Shown here: positions 23,485 through 35,079 of the stretch, piece after piece | Position numbering within the stretch: the first letter of the stretch is position 1 | How the letters are laid out: each line of letters starts with the position of its first letter | Source: Hortaea werneckii | Lineage: Eukaryota; Ascomycota; Dothideomycetes; Mycosphaerellales; Teratosphaeriaceae | Length of the DNA: 64,000 nucleotides | Reading direction: 5' to 3' | NCBI GenBank assembly: GCA_037044905.1 | Contig: JBAOKB010000159.1 | Location: 558,001 to 622,000 of the forward strand | Position numbers and translations under genes: made by a program | Notes under the pieces: generated by a model | Database searches by the model: none | The model's input: only the letters and a program-made list of their open reading frames with translations | What the model was told of the DNA's origin: nothing

Positions 23485-26466
23485 CTAACTAGGTCGCTTA
23501 AAGAAATGCGCTTCGGTATTCAAGACCCATTCATCCAGGCTCCATCTGTCCGGCTCATCGAACAAAAGATAAAAGTACTTCAAGGTCTCTGCCGTCCAGA
23601 AGCTCTCCATAGAATCAATCTGCTCAGGCGCGGCTTTGGTTACGTCGTCGATTGCGCTAGCGCCGTACAGTGCGCGCGTGTGCTGGTCGATCGAGGTGAA
23701 CATCTTCCAGCCCATGTCGCGGAAGTACGGGTCGCCGGTGATGCGATACAGGTAGAAGACCGACTCGATAGCCTCCGGTCTCAAAATATACTTCCTGCCT
23801 CCTATCTTTGTCATGCCAGGTGGGAGGCGTTCGTCTTCGATCTTCTTCTCAACGTACTCGGCGTGAGACAAAGGAGCTTTCGGGGTGTACATAGGAGATG
23901 ACAGACGACCAGCTGCGGCTCTCGCGCTTTGCGCTGGGATCACTCGTGACGGTGTGGTGCTCTCAGCAGCAGGGCCAAGAGGCTTTGTCGACGACTGTGC
24001 AGGTGCTGCAGCCGCTTCGTCAAGCTGCCTCCGATAGACAGCTTTCTCCGAGTCTTGCTTCTCGACCTTGACTTTGGGTGCGGGGCCCACAGAGGATGTG
24101 GCGGCCACATCTTCTGCCATCTCGGCGTCATCGAGGTCCTTCTTCATGCAGCCCTTGGCGCACCTTCGGAGGAGACGTTGCATCCGCAGCAATTGGTTTG
24201 GCGGTCGTGGCAGGGATGTGGGCCTGAAATTGCGGTACACTAGGCATTTTTGTTCTCGTTGCCTCGTAAGGATCTAACAGGTGCCAGTACTCTGTCTGGT
24301 TCCATTCGCATGGCTCGTCCCATCTTCCAGGACACATTGCCGCTGTAAAACCCTCTGGCATAATGCCCGTGGTAGTAGAATTGTAAGCCCAAATGCATCC
24401 GTCGGTGAGCTTTCTGCCAATCTCAACGTCTTCTGGCCTGTCAAAGATGACGCCTCCTAAAGCAAACATGCCGCCCGCAAAGCAAGTCAGGTGCTCGCCA
24501 TTAGACTGGAAAATTTTGATGAGCTCTCCGTCTGTATAGTTGATCGAGATTTTCAGCTCGCCAGATATCAGCACATCGCGCTCATCTATCGTCATCGGCT
24601 TAAAAAGAAGCTCCTCCTTGACCGCCTCCATGGAATCCTCATACATGGTGCGGTACTGGTCAACGAGCCCACCTAGAAGAAGATACTCTTTAGGCAAGTA
24701 TTCGTATGTTGAGTCTGACTGGCCGCCGAGCGTAAATGTCTCAGCCGACAGTCTCGTCACGCTGTGAAGTCCAGATGGTTCGCAAGTTTCAGCACCAGTC
24801 AACGGGTCTCGATTTGATTCAGGAGGCGCACGTAGTTCCGGCTTATGAGCTGTCGCATTTGAGCTGGAAGCAGAGACCAACTCCTCCTTCTCTGCCTGCG
24901 ACAGGCCATGGAGCGAAGGAATTTCTAGCTGCCTTTTGCGCTTCGTTGACCCGAAATCATTGCGCAAGTCTGATCCCCCATTTCCGGTAAGATCGTCTCC
25001 CACAAGCCCACCGCCGGATCCACGGATGCTGCCGGAATATGGTTGTCTGTGCTTCGATTCTATCGACATATCGGCTTGTGCAGCCTTCTGCTCTTGGCGA
25101 GATTTGCTTGCTCGCTCTGCAGAGTTGAGGCCATCTTCGCCTTGGCGCACCGGAGGCCCAACTTGCGCCTCGCCATTGCCGTCGGAAAAGTACTGCTGTC
25201 CACCCCTAAGGCCGGCACCGGATCCAATGGGAGAGCCAGCCATCGGTGCTGGCTTCGCACACCCCGAGGCATCGAGTGAAGTTGGCCACATGCCAGGGAG
25301 GCGAGTATTGTTTTGAAACTGCTCCAATTCGTCGGTGATGCGAGCAATGGCGTCGTAGTATTTAGGCTCGCCAGTAAGCATTGCAAGCCTTGTGAACTCC
25401 ATAGAAAGGCTGCCAAGCTCAGCCATGACCACACGCGAGCCTGCTCTGTGGGGCTGGGACGCAAAGCGGGCTTCCAACGATAATATGTCATCGGCATGCG
25501 GTTGGGTGTATCGAATGCAGCGTACAGTATCTCGCCGAGCTCGACGGCCTTATCTAGAAGGACACGATACTGAGATTGCTGCGCGCTGAGGTCGTAGGCT
25601 GCTATGAGGCCGCCCAAGTAGCGAATAGTGACTTCAAAGAGTGGAATATCAGAACGCGGAGAGGTGGTAAAGTCAATATCAGCAACAGCCTCAACAGCTT
25701 CGTCAAAAGCCGAGGTGAAACCCATGATCCAGAGAGTGTCAAGGCTATCCACAAGGGTGGCACCCCAGCCGTTGAAGGGGTTGTTGATTCCACCGGAGAT
25801 GGGCTTGACTTCATCCGCGCCAAAGGCTACCTCTCGATAACCTTGCCAAGCATGCTGAGCAGCAGCCTTTACGGCCGCCAGGCGATCCTCGTCAGCGTGA
25901 CCAAAGTCATGTTCTGTTCCTGTGTACTGCACTGGTGGGATTGATGCAGGTGTGCCAGTTGGGAGCTGTATCGTAGAAGACACTGGGAAGTGTTCTGGGA
26001 AGCTTGTCCAGTGAACAGCCGAAGATTGTGAGATCTTGGAGACCTCCACTCTACCCTCTCCATACTCATATGGAAGTTCATCATCGTGAGTTATTGGTGG
26101 CAACTGGTGCACAGGCGCACTTGTCGATTCGGGAGCTGCCGCGAAGCTTGACGTTGGAGTTGAAGACGATGTCGCTTCCGGACGTGACTCTTCATCGCTT
26201 GTCACCCGATCTTGAGCCGTTGTACTCTGTGCTCCCGCATCGCCCGCCAATGCAGTAGGTCTGGCATCAACTGGCACTGAGCTCTTAGGTAGCGCAGCGG
26301 GCTGCTGGACCTCTGGCTTTTCTCGCAGCACCGACCCTCCTCCTACAAGTGTATCTGTCAAGTGTCCGCCATAGTGTTGCCCTTGACCCTGTCGTGTATA
26401 GATTATAGCGATCACGATGAAAACGACAACGGCTGCTGCCAGTCTGACCCTCCTCCGTCCGGCCAT
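23485..26466 (-). CDS. Class I alpha-1,2-mannosidase (GH47), type II membrane protein
   Basis: GH47 enzymes trim mannose from N-glycans in the ER or Golgi. The N-terminus (ATG 26464-26466) has a basic start and one signal-anchor helix (LAAAVVVFIVIAIIY), then a Ser/Pro-rich stem. The catalytic domain shows NGWGATLVDSLDTLWIMG, IPLFEVTIRYLGGL, RLPGMWPTSLDASG, YEYLPKEYLLLGG, LRPEAIESVFYLYRITGD and ESFWTAETLKYFYLLFD. It ends with NTEAH, the calcium-binding threonine motif. Two low-complexity insertions sit inside the catalytic domain, at about 24780-25240 and 23870-24200. Two frameshifts occur: a lost base at plus-strand GGG 25468-25470, and a shift near 24165. No intron is needed. The usual proline after NTEAH is replaced by phenylalanine. 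Confidence 0.92.
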
Positions 26467-26968
26467 TATTCCTTGTTCCTTATGATTCAATGCCCCTCCT
26501 AACTCCTGTTTCTACGAGGGTGCCTGTGACATCGGAGATCCAGATAGGTCACTCTGATAAAGTGCAGCCAACCAGCAGCTGCTTGGGAGGGACAAGGACA
26601 GCAAGAAAAGAACGACAACGAGTTGGCCATCTGATATCCGTCGCACGCACCTCGCAGGCAGGAAGGGGGGGATGTACAGCTTGGCAATAGTCTGGGCAAG
26701 ATCGTCCCGCGGGCTATGGATGCAGGGCGCATGCGCTCCACGGACCGAGGTGCGGGGCGAGAAGCTTGGCGGGCTCGAATGCGGATTGGCAGGCTGGAGA
26801 GGTGCATTCAACCGTTATATTCTGCAGAAGACATAGTACCTGCACTAGACAGTACGATGTTGTGGAAGCAGTGAAACATTTTGGCGTTCGTTTCCATAGT
26901 ACACATTCTGGTGACGCTTGTCAAGTATCCCTTCCCTCCTTGTTCATGCTCGAGTCATCTCCTCCTGT
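26467..26968. other. Intergenic, mannosidase upstream / DUF2235 downstream
   Basis: 502 bases with no supported coding sequence. The region holds the mannosidase promoter and the 3' end of the next minus-strand gene. Confidence 0.5.
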
Positions 26969-28521
26969 TCACGAGACCAGGTGCTCAGCGACATCAGGCC
27001 AGCTCTCAAGCAACTCCATCTCCTTACTGCCCTCGACGATCTGATCTTCTACAATGATGGTACCGGTGGCTTCGTCGAACCATCGACCCCGATCCTCCCA
27101 TTCCGGTCCGGTCTTTGAATCTACCGGCTTATTTGGCACAGGTTCGCCAGGTCTCACATACACCCAGCCATCCAACGAGGCGGGCGAATACGCTTCATGT
27201 CCCGCATCCTTGTCCGATGTTGCAAGACCAAGTCCGCCGTTGTCCTTCCGGTAACGCACTGAAGGATGCATAAACTCACAGGTTTTCGTTAATAATCTAG
27301 ATGTCTGCAACCCCGTTCGAGCATCGGTCGCATAGTACTGGCCCGGCGTTCGTTTTTGACGACCAGTCAAAGAATTCAGAAGGCCGACATCCGACCGCTT
27401 GATCTGTCCCATCGCCCATGACTGGACCGGCAAGCCTCTCTTTGTATAAAAGCTTTCGTTAAGCTCCCTTTGCCGAAGTAGATATTCCTCATCGAAAGTC
27501 AGATGGCCTCCAAGCTGGGTCATCATCCAAGCTAATGTAATGTCCGCTATCGACGTATCCTGAAACCCTCCACCGACGTTACTGTGTACACCTGGGAACC
27601 AGCATTGTTTCAATACCTTCAAACTCGTCTGCGAAGTATCCTTAGGAGACTCCCAAATCGTGGGCGAGAAGGCTTTCCGCGCTTCATCAAGTGCTAGAGC
27701 ATGGTACGCATACTCCAAATTCGACGGTACTTCAGTGTTGACGAAAGAGTACTCCTTGCGTGTGGAGCTGAACAATTTCAGGGGTCCAATCGTGAGCTCT
27801 GGTACACCCAGAGTCCCCACTGTGTCGAAGACAGCGATAGCCTTGATGGGGATGTCGATTCTCGTAAGGCCAGCCTTTCTGAGCTTCGGGACGTATTCGC
27901 TCTCACCGAACCTGGGCCGATCGATCGGCCAAGCGTCCGAGCCGTATTGGGGTCGATATTCAGGATCTAACTGGAGCTCCCAATCCTTGAATATAGGATA
28001 GAAAGAGTCCAAGCCTTTCCTCGTGAGTAGGCCGATAGCATCGATCAAGCCGCCGACGCTTCGTGCTGTGAATGCCCCACGCGAGAAGCCGATGAGGTAT
28101 ATCTCGTCTCCCTTTTCGTAGTTCTGTCAAACTCTTAGTGAGCACTTCGAAAATGGCATATTAGTTCTCGAGTTTTTACCGTGCAAATGAAAGAATACGC
28201 CTCCCTAATATTCTCACTGATGCCTTCGCCAAGGAAGCCTCCGATGAAAAAGGAATACCAATTATCCTCGCTGCCAACGCCGGCTTGGTAATACACCACT
28301 TGCGCCGTGCCTTCCTCAGCACGCGGCTGTAGAGCACGACAAATGCGTGTCACGTTGGATGGCGTAGTGAGACGGACGCTAGTCTTCCAGGGAAGCCAGG
28401 AATCGCGCTTGAAGCCATTGTCGCTATCCTATCTGGCATTAGCAAAGTGTTTTACTCGCCGTAGCATGCGATTTTAGTGTACTGTCCAAGTCCCATCGCA
28501 TGCTACGATGAGTCGCTTCAT
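26969..28521 (-). CDS. DUF2235 (Tle1-like) alpha/beta-hydrolase-domain protein
   Basis: The first exon encodes KRLIVACDGTW, the classic DUF2235 opening, and the nucleophile motif is in YLIGFSRGAFTARSVGG. Later landmarks are IKAIAVFDTVGTLGVP (probable catalytic Asp region) and WFPGVHSNVGGGF (catalytic His region). The Ser-Asp-His set expected of the T6SS phospholipase-like family is therefore present. Introns lie at about 28420-28470 (GTACAC to GATAG) and 28124-28180 (GTAAAA to GACAG). The start is ATG 28519-28521 and length is about 470 residues. No signal peptide is seen, so it is probably cytosolic. Fungal members have no agreed substrate. The sequence is free of frameshifts. Confidence 0.88.
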
Positions 28522-29097
28522 GTTCGTCAATTCCAAACTTCGATGCAGCAAGGCTCTTTATGGAACATAAATAAAGGAAATGCAACTGCAACTGAACAGA
28601 AGCGGTTGAAAAGAGCAAGACTACTGCTTACTCGAATGTATTGTTCTGTAGATTGCTATAAGATGACAGACGTAAGCTGACAGCATATTGTATTGACAAG
28701 TCAATAGCAGAGCTGAACCTCACCTGACCTCGGCGACAAGTCAGAACGTGGCTGGCGGAGCCTGCAGCTTTCCATGTTCGAGAACACGCCACGCACAGGA
28801 TGCTATAGCTAGCGTTTATCCCTGGTTTATCCCTTAGCAAGATAGCACTGCACCGATAGAATGTGCAAAGCCATGCTCTACGAAGTGCTGAGAAACAATG
28901 CTTGCTCAAGGTCCAAGCAAAAGTCAGATCATCGTGATCAGTTTTGATATTGTCATGATGCCGGATTACTGCCAAAAGGTTGTTTTACAGTTCATAAACA
29001 CATGCCGTCGTCGCTATACTATATCTTTCGCCAGCGCACAAATTGCACTCGCCTGCGGAGAGCGAGAGTCCATGCTGGAGCTTGAAGTGAGGCGTCA
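28522..29097. other. Intergenic, no gene seen
   Basis: 576 bases, A/T-richer than the neighbours. It carries the promoter of the DUF2235 gene and the 3' flank of the WW-domain gene. Short frames have no family resemblance. Confidence 0.5.
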
Positions 29098-30043
29098 CTA
29101 GAAGCCACCCATCGCACCACCAAGCAAAGCGCCTCCTAGAAGACCACCGCCAAGGGCCAGAGGTAAGCCGTAACCTCCACCGTAACCCATACCGTAAGAC
29201 CTCGCGTACGGCGCAGGCGGACGCACATAACGCGCATTGGGAGTAGTGTAAACACCACCTCTGGCATAGGGTTGTAGCCATAGCCTCCTGGGTAGCCAAA
29301 CCCACCTTGATACGCGGGTGGTTCGACGTAGATATCTTTGCCATCGCTGTCCTTTCCCAAGAGTTGCGGCTGGCCGGTCTGGGCAGCTTTTGCCATACAC
29401 GATCTGATAGCGACGTGTCGTGCATAGAGATCCCGGTCGCGCTGCTCCCGTTTCCTCCTCTCCTGTTCACGTTCTTCGTGGGTCGTCCCTGTGAGCTTGT
29501 CTTTGATCTTGCGTCCCAGAGGCTTCTTGCCTTTGCCTTTGTCGTCTGGTCGGGGAGGGAGGCCTGGGTGATGGGATTCTTCGGCCTCTGATTCATCGGT
29601 GTGCTCAGCCATCATGTCCGCTTTGCTCATAGGGTGGCCACGGCCCATGCTCTCCTGCTCAATGCGCTCTCGCTCCTCGCCACTCAGGGTGCTTAGATAC
29701 TCCTCGTCATCGTAGGGGTGAACCCATATACTGCGCGGCGGGTCCTTGCGTGTATCGACGAAGAACTGGGGAAGTGTCAGCGACATTGGAGAATCATCGT
29801 AAATTTCCGGACTGAATATCTTACCTGATGCTGCGTTTTAGGGTCGAAGGTCCTGACCCAGCCTTCGGGCAGTGACCGGCCTTCGTCCTCCATAGACCGA
29901 CGAGAAGCGGGAGGAATGCCACCATGACTGGACGACGATCCAGGTATTGCGAGGTGACCGCTGGCATCTTGATTCGGTTTTGAAGATGAGCCGGCCGCCT
30001 GTTCGTACGGTGGCGGAGCTTCGTCCGGAATGTTGTCTGGCAT
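29098..30043 (-). CDS. WW-domain protein with Gly-rich tail
   Basis: After a polar N-terminus (MPDNIPDEAPPPYEQAAG, with a PPPY motif that could bind another WW domain), one WW domain reads LPEGWVRTFDPKTQHQ, then an intron (GTAAGA to CCCCAG, about 29767-29830), then FFVDTRKDPPRSIWVHP. A charged helix follows (KGKGKKPLGRKIKDKLTGT, then EEREQERRKREQRDRD), then a Tyr/Gly/Pro-rich tail ending GGGLLGGALLGGAMGGF. One base is missing from a G run (plus-strand CC at 29258-29259), shifting the frame before GGVYTTPNARYV. The family is common in ascomycetes and is a likely adaptor. Divergent from the SWIM/RING gene. Confidence 0.85.
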
Positions 30044-30431
30044 CTTGCGGTTGTGTTGTAGGAAAGGTGGCACAGGTGGTCTTGCAAAAGTATGATGAAT
30101 ATCCGTGAAGTCTTGTGTAATAGTGTACTTTGTGGCGAAGCAATCAAGGTGAGAGACAGAGTTTGTTCCTGCGTGGATAACGTCTTTGCTGCCGTGCCTC
30201 CTGCCCTTTGAGTGAGTGCCGACCTGGGCACCTGCAATCATGTGAATGTGTACGTCATTATTGCACCGCCACATCATGCTGTCCACGTTCCAGTTGTTTT
30301 GGACGCGGGGAAATGTGCCTTTGCCACACCCAACCTGTACACTACCACAGTCGCGACATTGCGGCATACACACAGCGTTGCACTTTGTCGCTGTCCGATA
30401 TCTATCACGAAGTGCCTCAGTGCGCGTCAAC
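30044..30431. promoter_or_regulatory. Divergent promoter, WW gene / SWIM-RING gene
   Basis: 388 bases between two head-to-head starts. A long minus-strand frame crosses the region but is the antisense shadow of the SWIM/RING gene. No other content is seen. Confidence 0.5.
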
Positions 30432-31501
30432 ATGGGTGCGCAAGATGTGTCCGTCATGCCGTGCCACGACAACCCGAGCGCATACCAAGGCTCCAGCTCA
30501 CATGCAATGCGTCCTTCGCCTTCGGACTCTAACCTGCAGATACAGCCAAGCTCACGAAAGCGGAAAGCGCCCACGACACAGTCAAATAAACAGAGCAAGG
30601 TCATTGATTGACTGGAGACGAGCCACCCCAAAAGCGCAGATCGAAGAAAGCCAAGCCTTCTGATGACCAAGATGGCGACGCATCGAAACCGCAGAAGGCT
30701 CAAAAGCCGAAAGACGAAGAGAAGCGACTCCGGAGGTGGCGATCACACCCACCATCGTCTTACCTGGAAGTGCGCGACCGAGCTTTAACGCAACGGATGT
30801 TCGCGCTAGATCGTCAAAGGGACACCTCCAACCCGGATCACCCAACTGAGAGCATATCCCTTGCCGGCACCACCGGCAACGTCTACACCATCGTAATCGA
30901 CAAGGTACCAAATTGCAATTGTCCGCATGCAAGGAAAGGCAACCAATGCAAGCACATCGCCTATGTCCTCTCGCGGGTCCTCCGTGCACCCACAGAGTTG
31001 GAGTATCAGCTGGCGTTCACCTCTGCCGAGCTGCGTAAGATTTTCGAGAAAGCGCCTCCGCTTCCTTCCGAAACAGCTGATGCGTCCGGGAGCCGCCGAT
31101 GAGGGAAATCGCGATGGCAACCGCAAACCGCTCGAAGGCGAATGTCCCATTCTGCTGCGTCGACTTCGAGCCCGAAAGTGGCGAAGTAATAGTTTACTGT
31201 CGAGCTGCGTGCGGCAACAACATCCACGCCGATTGTTTCAAGCAGTGGGCAGCGACGAAGAGAGGTGGTGGCCGTGACCTGTCCATTTTGTCGAAGCCCA
31301 TGGCAGGGCGACGAACAGGACGTCAAGGGCGTGATGAAAGAGGGGTCCAAGAATGCAGAAGGTTATGTCAATGTCGCGAGCCAACTGGGTCTCAGTGGAC
31401 GAAGGGATTACTCGAGCTACCACAGCTATTGGGTCAGGAGACAGGCGATGGATGGAGTGATTGGGTGGGATGACGATGGAGTGATGGAGCACGATTACTA
31501 A
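30432..31501 (+). CDS. SWIM zinc-finger plus RING-type protein with SUMO-interacting motif
   Basis: Probable E3-type ubiquitin or SUMO-linked ligase. The order is: a Ser/Pro-rich N-terminus with basic SSRKRK; a VIDLTGD motif matching a SUMO-interacting motif; a Lys-rich stretch; a SWIM finger NCNCPHARKGNQCKHIAYVL (C-x-C...C-x-H); and a RING-like finger starting GECPIC and continuing CGNNIHADCF with VTCPFCRSPW. Four one-base shifts interrupt it: TT at 30608-30609 (expected TTT), GGG at 31088-31090, an extra C near 31152 and an extra C near 31272. Each fix restores the expected finger spacing. The number of shifts is high even for this window, so decay cannot be excluded. The start is ATG 30432-30434. 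Confidence 0.75.
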
Positions 31502-32120
31502 TGCGGCTTTGTTGAGGGAGGGCACGACGTCTATGAAATACACTACACTTTATGATACCCATTTGGGCGGGCGATTGGGATGCCGGCCGCACAGAGACCT
31601 TTAATATTCGATCACCATCCTAGCAAGCCTCTCAGCCTATGGGGGGGAAAAGTTTTTGCATGGAGAATAAGCAAGCTTACGCTCATTCTGTGCCATAATC
31701 GTCGAGCTTTCTTACTTGCCATGCGCGGGCAAGGACTAGGCGTGGACATTATGATATTCCATTAAACCAGCTCACCACGCGCGAGCAATGCGCATTATGT
31801 CCAACACTTTGCCTATGAGACTCTCATCCCTCTTCACAGACGGCGTGCTGGTTTCAAATGGCTTCCGACAGCACAATCGGGCTTTTGCAGGTGATAGGCA
31901 AAGAGAAGCTGACCTATGCGACGACCGCAGTCAATCACGCAGCCTACGTAAGGACAAGGTAGTACAGAAGGCGTATAAGCCCTGACGAGGCATCGCACAT
32001 CAAGCAGAACAGTAACGCTACTGTCTGAAAGCTGACGCGAGGGTTACGCCCCACGATCAAATGTAGTACGGATATCTATCTTCTTTTTGCAATTTCGTCG
32101 TAACCCGTTATACCCAACAT
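31502..32120. other. Intergenic, convergent 3' ends
   Basis: 619 bases between two convergent genes. It includes a G7 run near 31640 and a few short frames without support; nothing else is recognised. Confidence 0.5.
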
Positions 32121-33870
32121 TTAGTCCACGCCATCATCCGCGGCCGCATCGCCACCGGCACTGCCACCTGCAGCTTTCGGATAGAAATCCAACTTGCCAT
32201 CTTGTCCAATAACGCCTGTGCGATCGTAAAGCGACCTGGCCCTGACATAGGGATCCAACTTCCAGTAATTCTCGGCCAATCGTTGCGCAAGCCGGGTCCG
32301 GCCCTCGCCTTGGTCTTGACCCTGCACCCAGGATATCGTCTCCCCTTCGTAGCTTTTCACGAGCTCTTGCCGCTCATCTAACCACTTGGTCTTTGTGCTC
32401 TGTTCCTGCATCTGCGCATTCTCGCCCTCAGAAGGCTCAACGTAGGTGTACGTGTATGCTTCATCGCCGCCGAGTTCCTTCATGATGCGAGACTTGGGTA
32501 TCCACTCACTCAGCTCATCGACGTTGGTGCAGAAGTGGACTTTCTGTGCAACCACAGGGTCTAGCCAGCCTTTGATTATCTTCCAGATCTGATTGAAAAG
32601 CCAGGGAGCTTTGTATACAAGGACACTACCCAAGCTTTCCGGGTAGTTGGCTTCGAAGCATTTGATCATAAACTTCACCGGCGTGTAATCCATGTTTGCC
32701 ATGCTAAAGTCGGTCATGTCGAAACAATGGTCGCAGTGTCAACCGGCGGACGGAGCAGCATGCGGGCCGACTCGATCGTGTACACGGTAAACCGCTCGAG
32801 AGATTTCTCGGACTGCTCACCTTGCCTGTGCAGTCGTACTCGGACGTAGCAGCACGGCCTTCCATCCTTATCCTGGCCGTGTAGGAAACTCTTACCCATC
32901 CGAAGCTGAGCCATGAAATCCTCGGCTTCTTTCTTTTCCGGTCCTGATGCAGACTTGGCATCTTTGAAGGCTCGCTCCTCGCCATTGACCATAATGTCGT
33001 CATCAACGTGCATTTCCTTACTCCGCCAGTGCATAGTAGATACCATCATAATCAATGCAGCTTGAACGTCCCACTTCCGGGCCCTTAGGAAGCGGAGGAG
33101 TAAGGCGTCGGGATGATCATGTTTGGCCATACTCCAGAATGCTTGGCGCAATTCTTCTGGTGATTGAGAGGCCAACGCTTCCTGGAACTCTTTCGTCTGG
33201 CCATGCTTGTCGTTCTCGCTGCCGGCAGCCGCGTTGGAGTCTGACCCTTGTCGCCTTTCTTCTTGAGCAGAGAAAAGCGCTTCTTCTTCCCGTCCTTCTT
33301 CTTCGAGTCGGCTTCGGAAGGCGTGGAAGTACCGTTGCTCGCGCCTTCCTTCTCGGGCTCAACCACACCAAACACCTCCAGCGTGGCTCCCCACATCTCC
33401 TTCAACTTCTCGGTCTGGTCGGCGGTGAGGGTGCCGGGACGGCCGGGAGCCGTGTTGGGTGCCATGACGTGAAAGAAGGCCTCGTACTCCGAGTCGTCGT
33501 GAACGGCAGGCACCTGGAGCAACAATTGAGAGGTTTCGAGCGCGATCGCCTGGTCCTTGAAGGTACTGCTGCTACCAGAATAGGTGGTGTAGAGATAGGC
33601 AATGCCGGCGGAAGCCGCTGCAGCTAGAAGAAATACCGTCGGATCGACCCCGGTCCTTTTCAGGTGAGGATGGGGGTTTCGTAGGAAATGGGGCGGAGTC
33701 GAGGGGTCACGGCAACGGAGATGGTGGTGGAGTCGCCGCTGAAACGGAGCAGCGCTACGAAGATTCTGCGCGCGTTGCAGGAGAGGGGCTCGTCCGGTAG
33801 CCAGAGGTCGGAGAGCGGAGCACGTGGCGAGATGCAAGTGCGACCGGATCTGGCGGGAAGGATGCAACAT
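32121..33870 (-). CDS. CRAL-TRIO (Sec14-like) lipid-transfer protein with mitochondrial-type leader
   Basis: The core has an N-terminal CRAL-TRIO-N helix region (RQAFWSMAKHDHPDALLLRF with LRARKWDVQAAL) and a lipid-binding lobe (TIESARMLLRPPVDTATIVF then DMTDFSMANMDYTPVKFM, ESLGSVLVYKAPWLF). It resembles fungal Csr1-type phosphatidylinositol-transfer proteins. An ATG at 33465 (MAPNTAPGRPGTL) matches the usual start. The frame is open upstream to an ATG at 33868-33870, adding an Arg/His-rich, almost acid-free leader and one helix (TVFLLAAAASAGIAYLY). Two bases appear lost in runs: plus-strand AAA at 32722-32724 and CCC at 33245-33247. Restoring them joins the domains. Divergent from DAM1. Confidence 0.85.
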
Positions 33871-34130
33871 CTGCCGGCGAGGGTGGTGATCACCAGCGGA
33901 AGACGCGACGACAGCGTGATGGGGAGGGAGGGTGATCCGCAGTCCCGTCCCTCCTACACAGCGAGGGCAGTCTGCAGCGTCTAGCGCGTTCCTGACCGAG
34001 CTCCCGTTCGCTCCCCTGCGAGATGACGAGAGCGGGGCTTGGCCGAGCTTGGGCCAGCGACAGTTGGAGGCATCTCCCAGGCGCGTGGGCCGCCCCAAAC
34101 AGACGCGTCGTTTCAGGTGGGAAGCACGCT
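33871..34130. promoter_or_regulatory. Divergent promoter, CRAL-TRIO gene / DAM1
   Basis: This short GC-rich gap (260 bases, or 665 if the lipid-transfer gene starts at 33465) serves both genes. No coding content is assigned. Confidence 0.45.
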
Positions 34131-35079
34131 ATGGAACATCATTACTCGCCGCTGAAGGACGCTGACAAGTCCCGACCGCCATACACCATCCCGCTGAACG
34201 ACTTCGCCGCCACCCCAGACGGAAACATGGCGGCCACCGCGACGCCCGCCTCACAACATCGCCGCCATGAGCGCACTTCCTCCCATTCCCGCACCCGGTC
34301 CGGCAGTCGCAATCGCTTCCCGTCGCGCCCTACCACTCCGCTTCGCCCCCCGTCACGAACTTCCCTGCGTGCTTCGCAGACCACTCCCTCCGGCAATGCT
34401 GCTTCCCTCTCAAGCTCCGACTTCCCCCTCGCCAGCCTCGAGCCGCAATTCGCAGAGCTGAGCGACAGCATGGCAGACCTTGAAGCCAACTTTATGCACT
34501 TACAGCTCCTAAATGAAAGCATCGCCCGGTTCAACGAAGACTTCGGCGGCTTTCTATACGGCATGAACATGAGTGCCTTCTGCATTGACTTTCCGGAGGT
34601 AAGCTTTGCCATCACTGCCATTCTTCCTAGCTACTTGTGAGCAAAGGGAGGGCAACGCTTCGTTCTTTGTACATACGCCAGTAGCAGCTAACCCATCCGT
34701 CCTACGCCAGGCACCTATCCCACAATCTTTTGCCTCGGCACAAAGATTCCTCTGCTCCTGCCTCATCGCAGACCTTCCCCGAATCTCCTTCCAACCACGC
34801 ACATCCGCTCATGGCGGTGACGCCGACGCGACCTTCCTCACGACAGACACAAGCTTTGTCGAGAACCCGCCCACAAGTAGTAAGCCCGCGAGTAAATATA
34901 GCGCCCCGCCGAGCGGAGCCGGAGGTGCCAGTGAGAGGAGAAGCACGGTCGCCGGGAGAGCAAGAGGCCGGGGCGGTGGTGCTGCAGCTACGAGGGGCAC
35001 GAGAGGAGGCGCGGCGGCTGGGAGAGGGACAGCCGCAGGATCAAGGGCCACAAGGGGAGGGAGAGGAGCATTCAGGTAG
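34131..35079 (+). CDS. DAM1: DASH complex subunit Dam1
   Basis: Dam1 is the microtubule-binding subunit of the fungal DASH ring that links kinetochores to spindle microtubules. The diagnostic core is FAELSDSMADLEANFMHLQL followed by FLYGMNMSAFCIDFPE. An intron (GTAAGC to GCCAG, about 34600-34711) then leads to APIPQSF, and a later conserved piece reads DATFLTTDTSFVENPP. The N-terminus is Ser/Arg-rich (RTRSGSRNRFPSRP), suiting Aurora-kinase control, though that is inference. Between the intron and DATFL, another frame looks more natural (RHKDSSAPASS), so two compensating one-base errors are possible. The C-terminus is an unusual Arg/Gly repeat tail (RARGRGGG ... TRGGRGAFR). The start is ATG 34131. 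Confidence 0.9.

Noticed and set aside
29777..30703. 308-codon minus-strand frame upstream of the WW gene
   Set aside because: It overlaps the SWIM/RING exons on the opposite strand and resembles no family.
30600..31300. Programmed ribosomal frameshifting as the cause of the many shifts
   Set aside because: The shifts hit unrelated genes at ordinary runs without a shared slippery site or downstream structure; sequence error is simpler.
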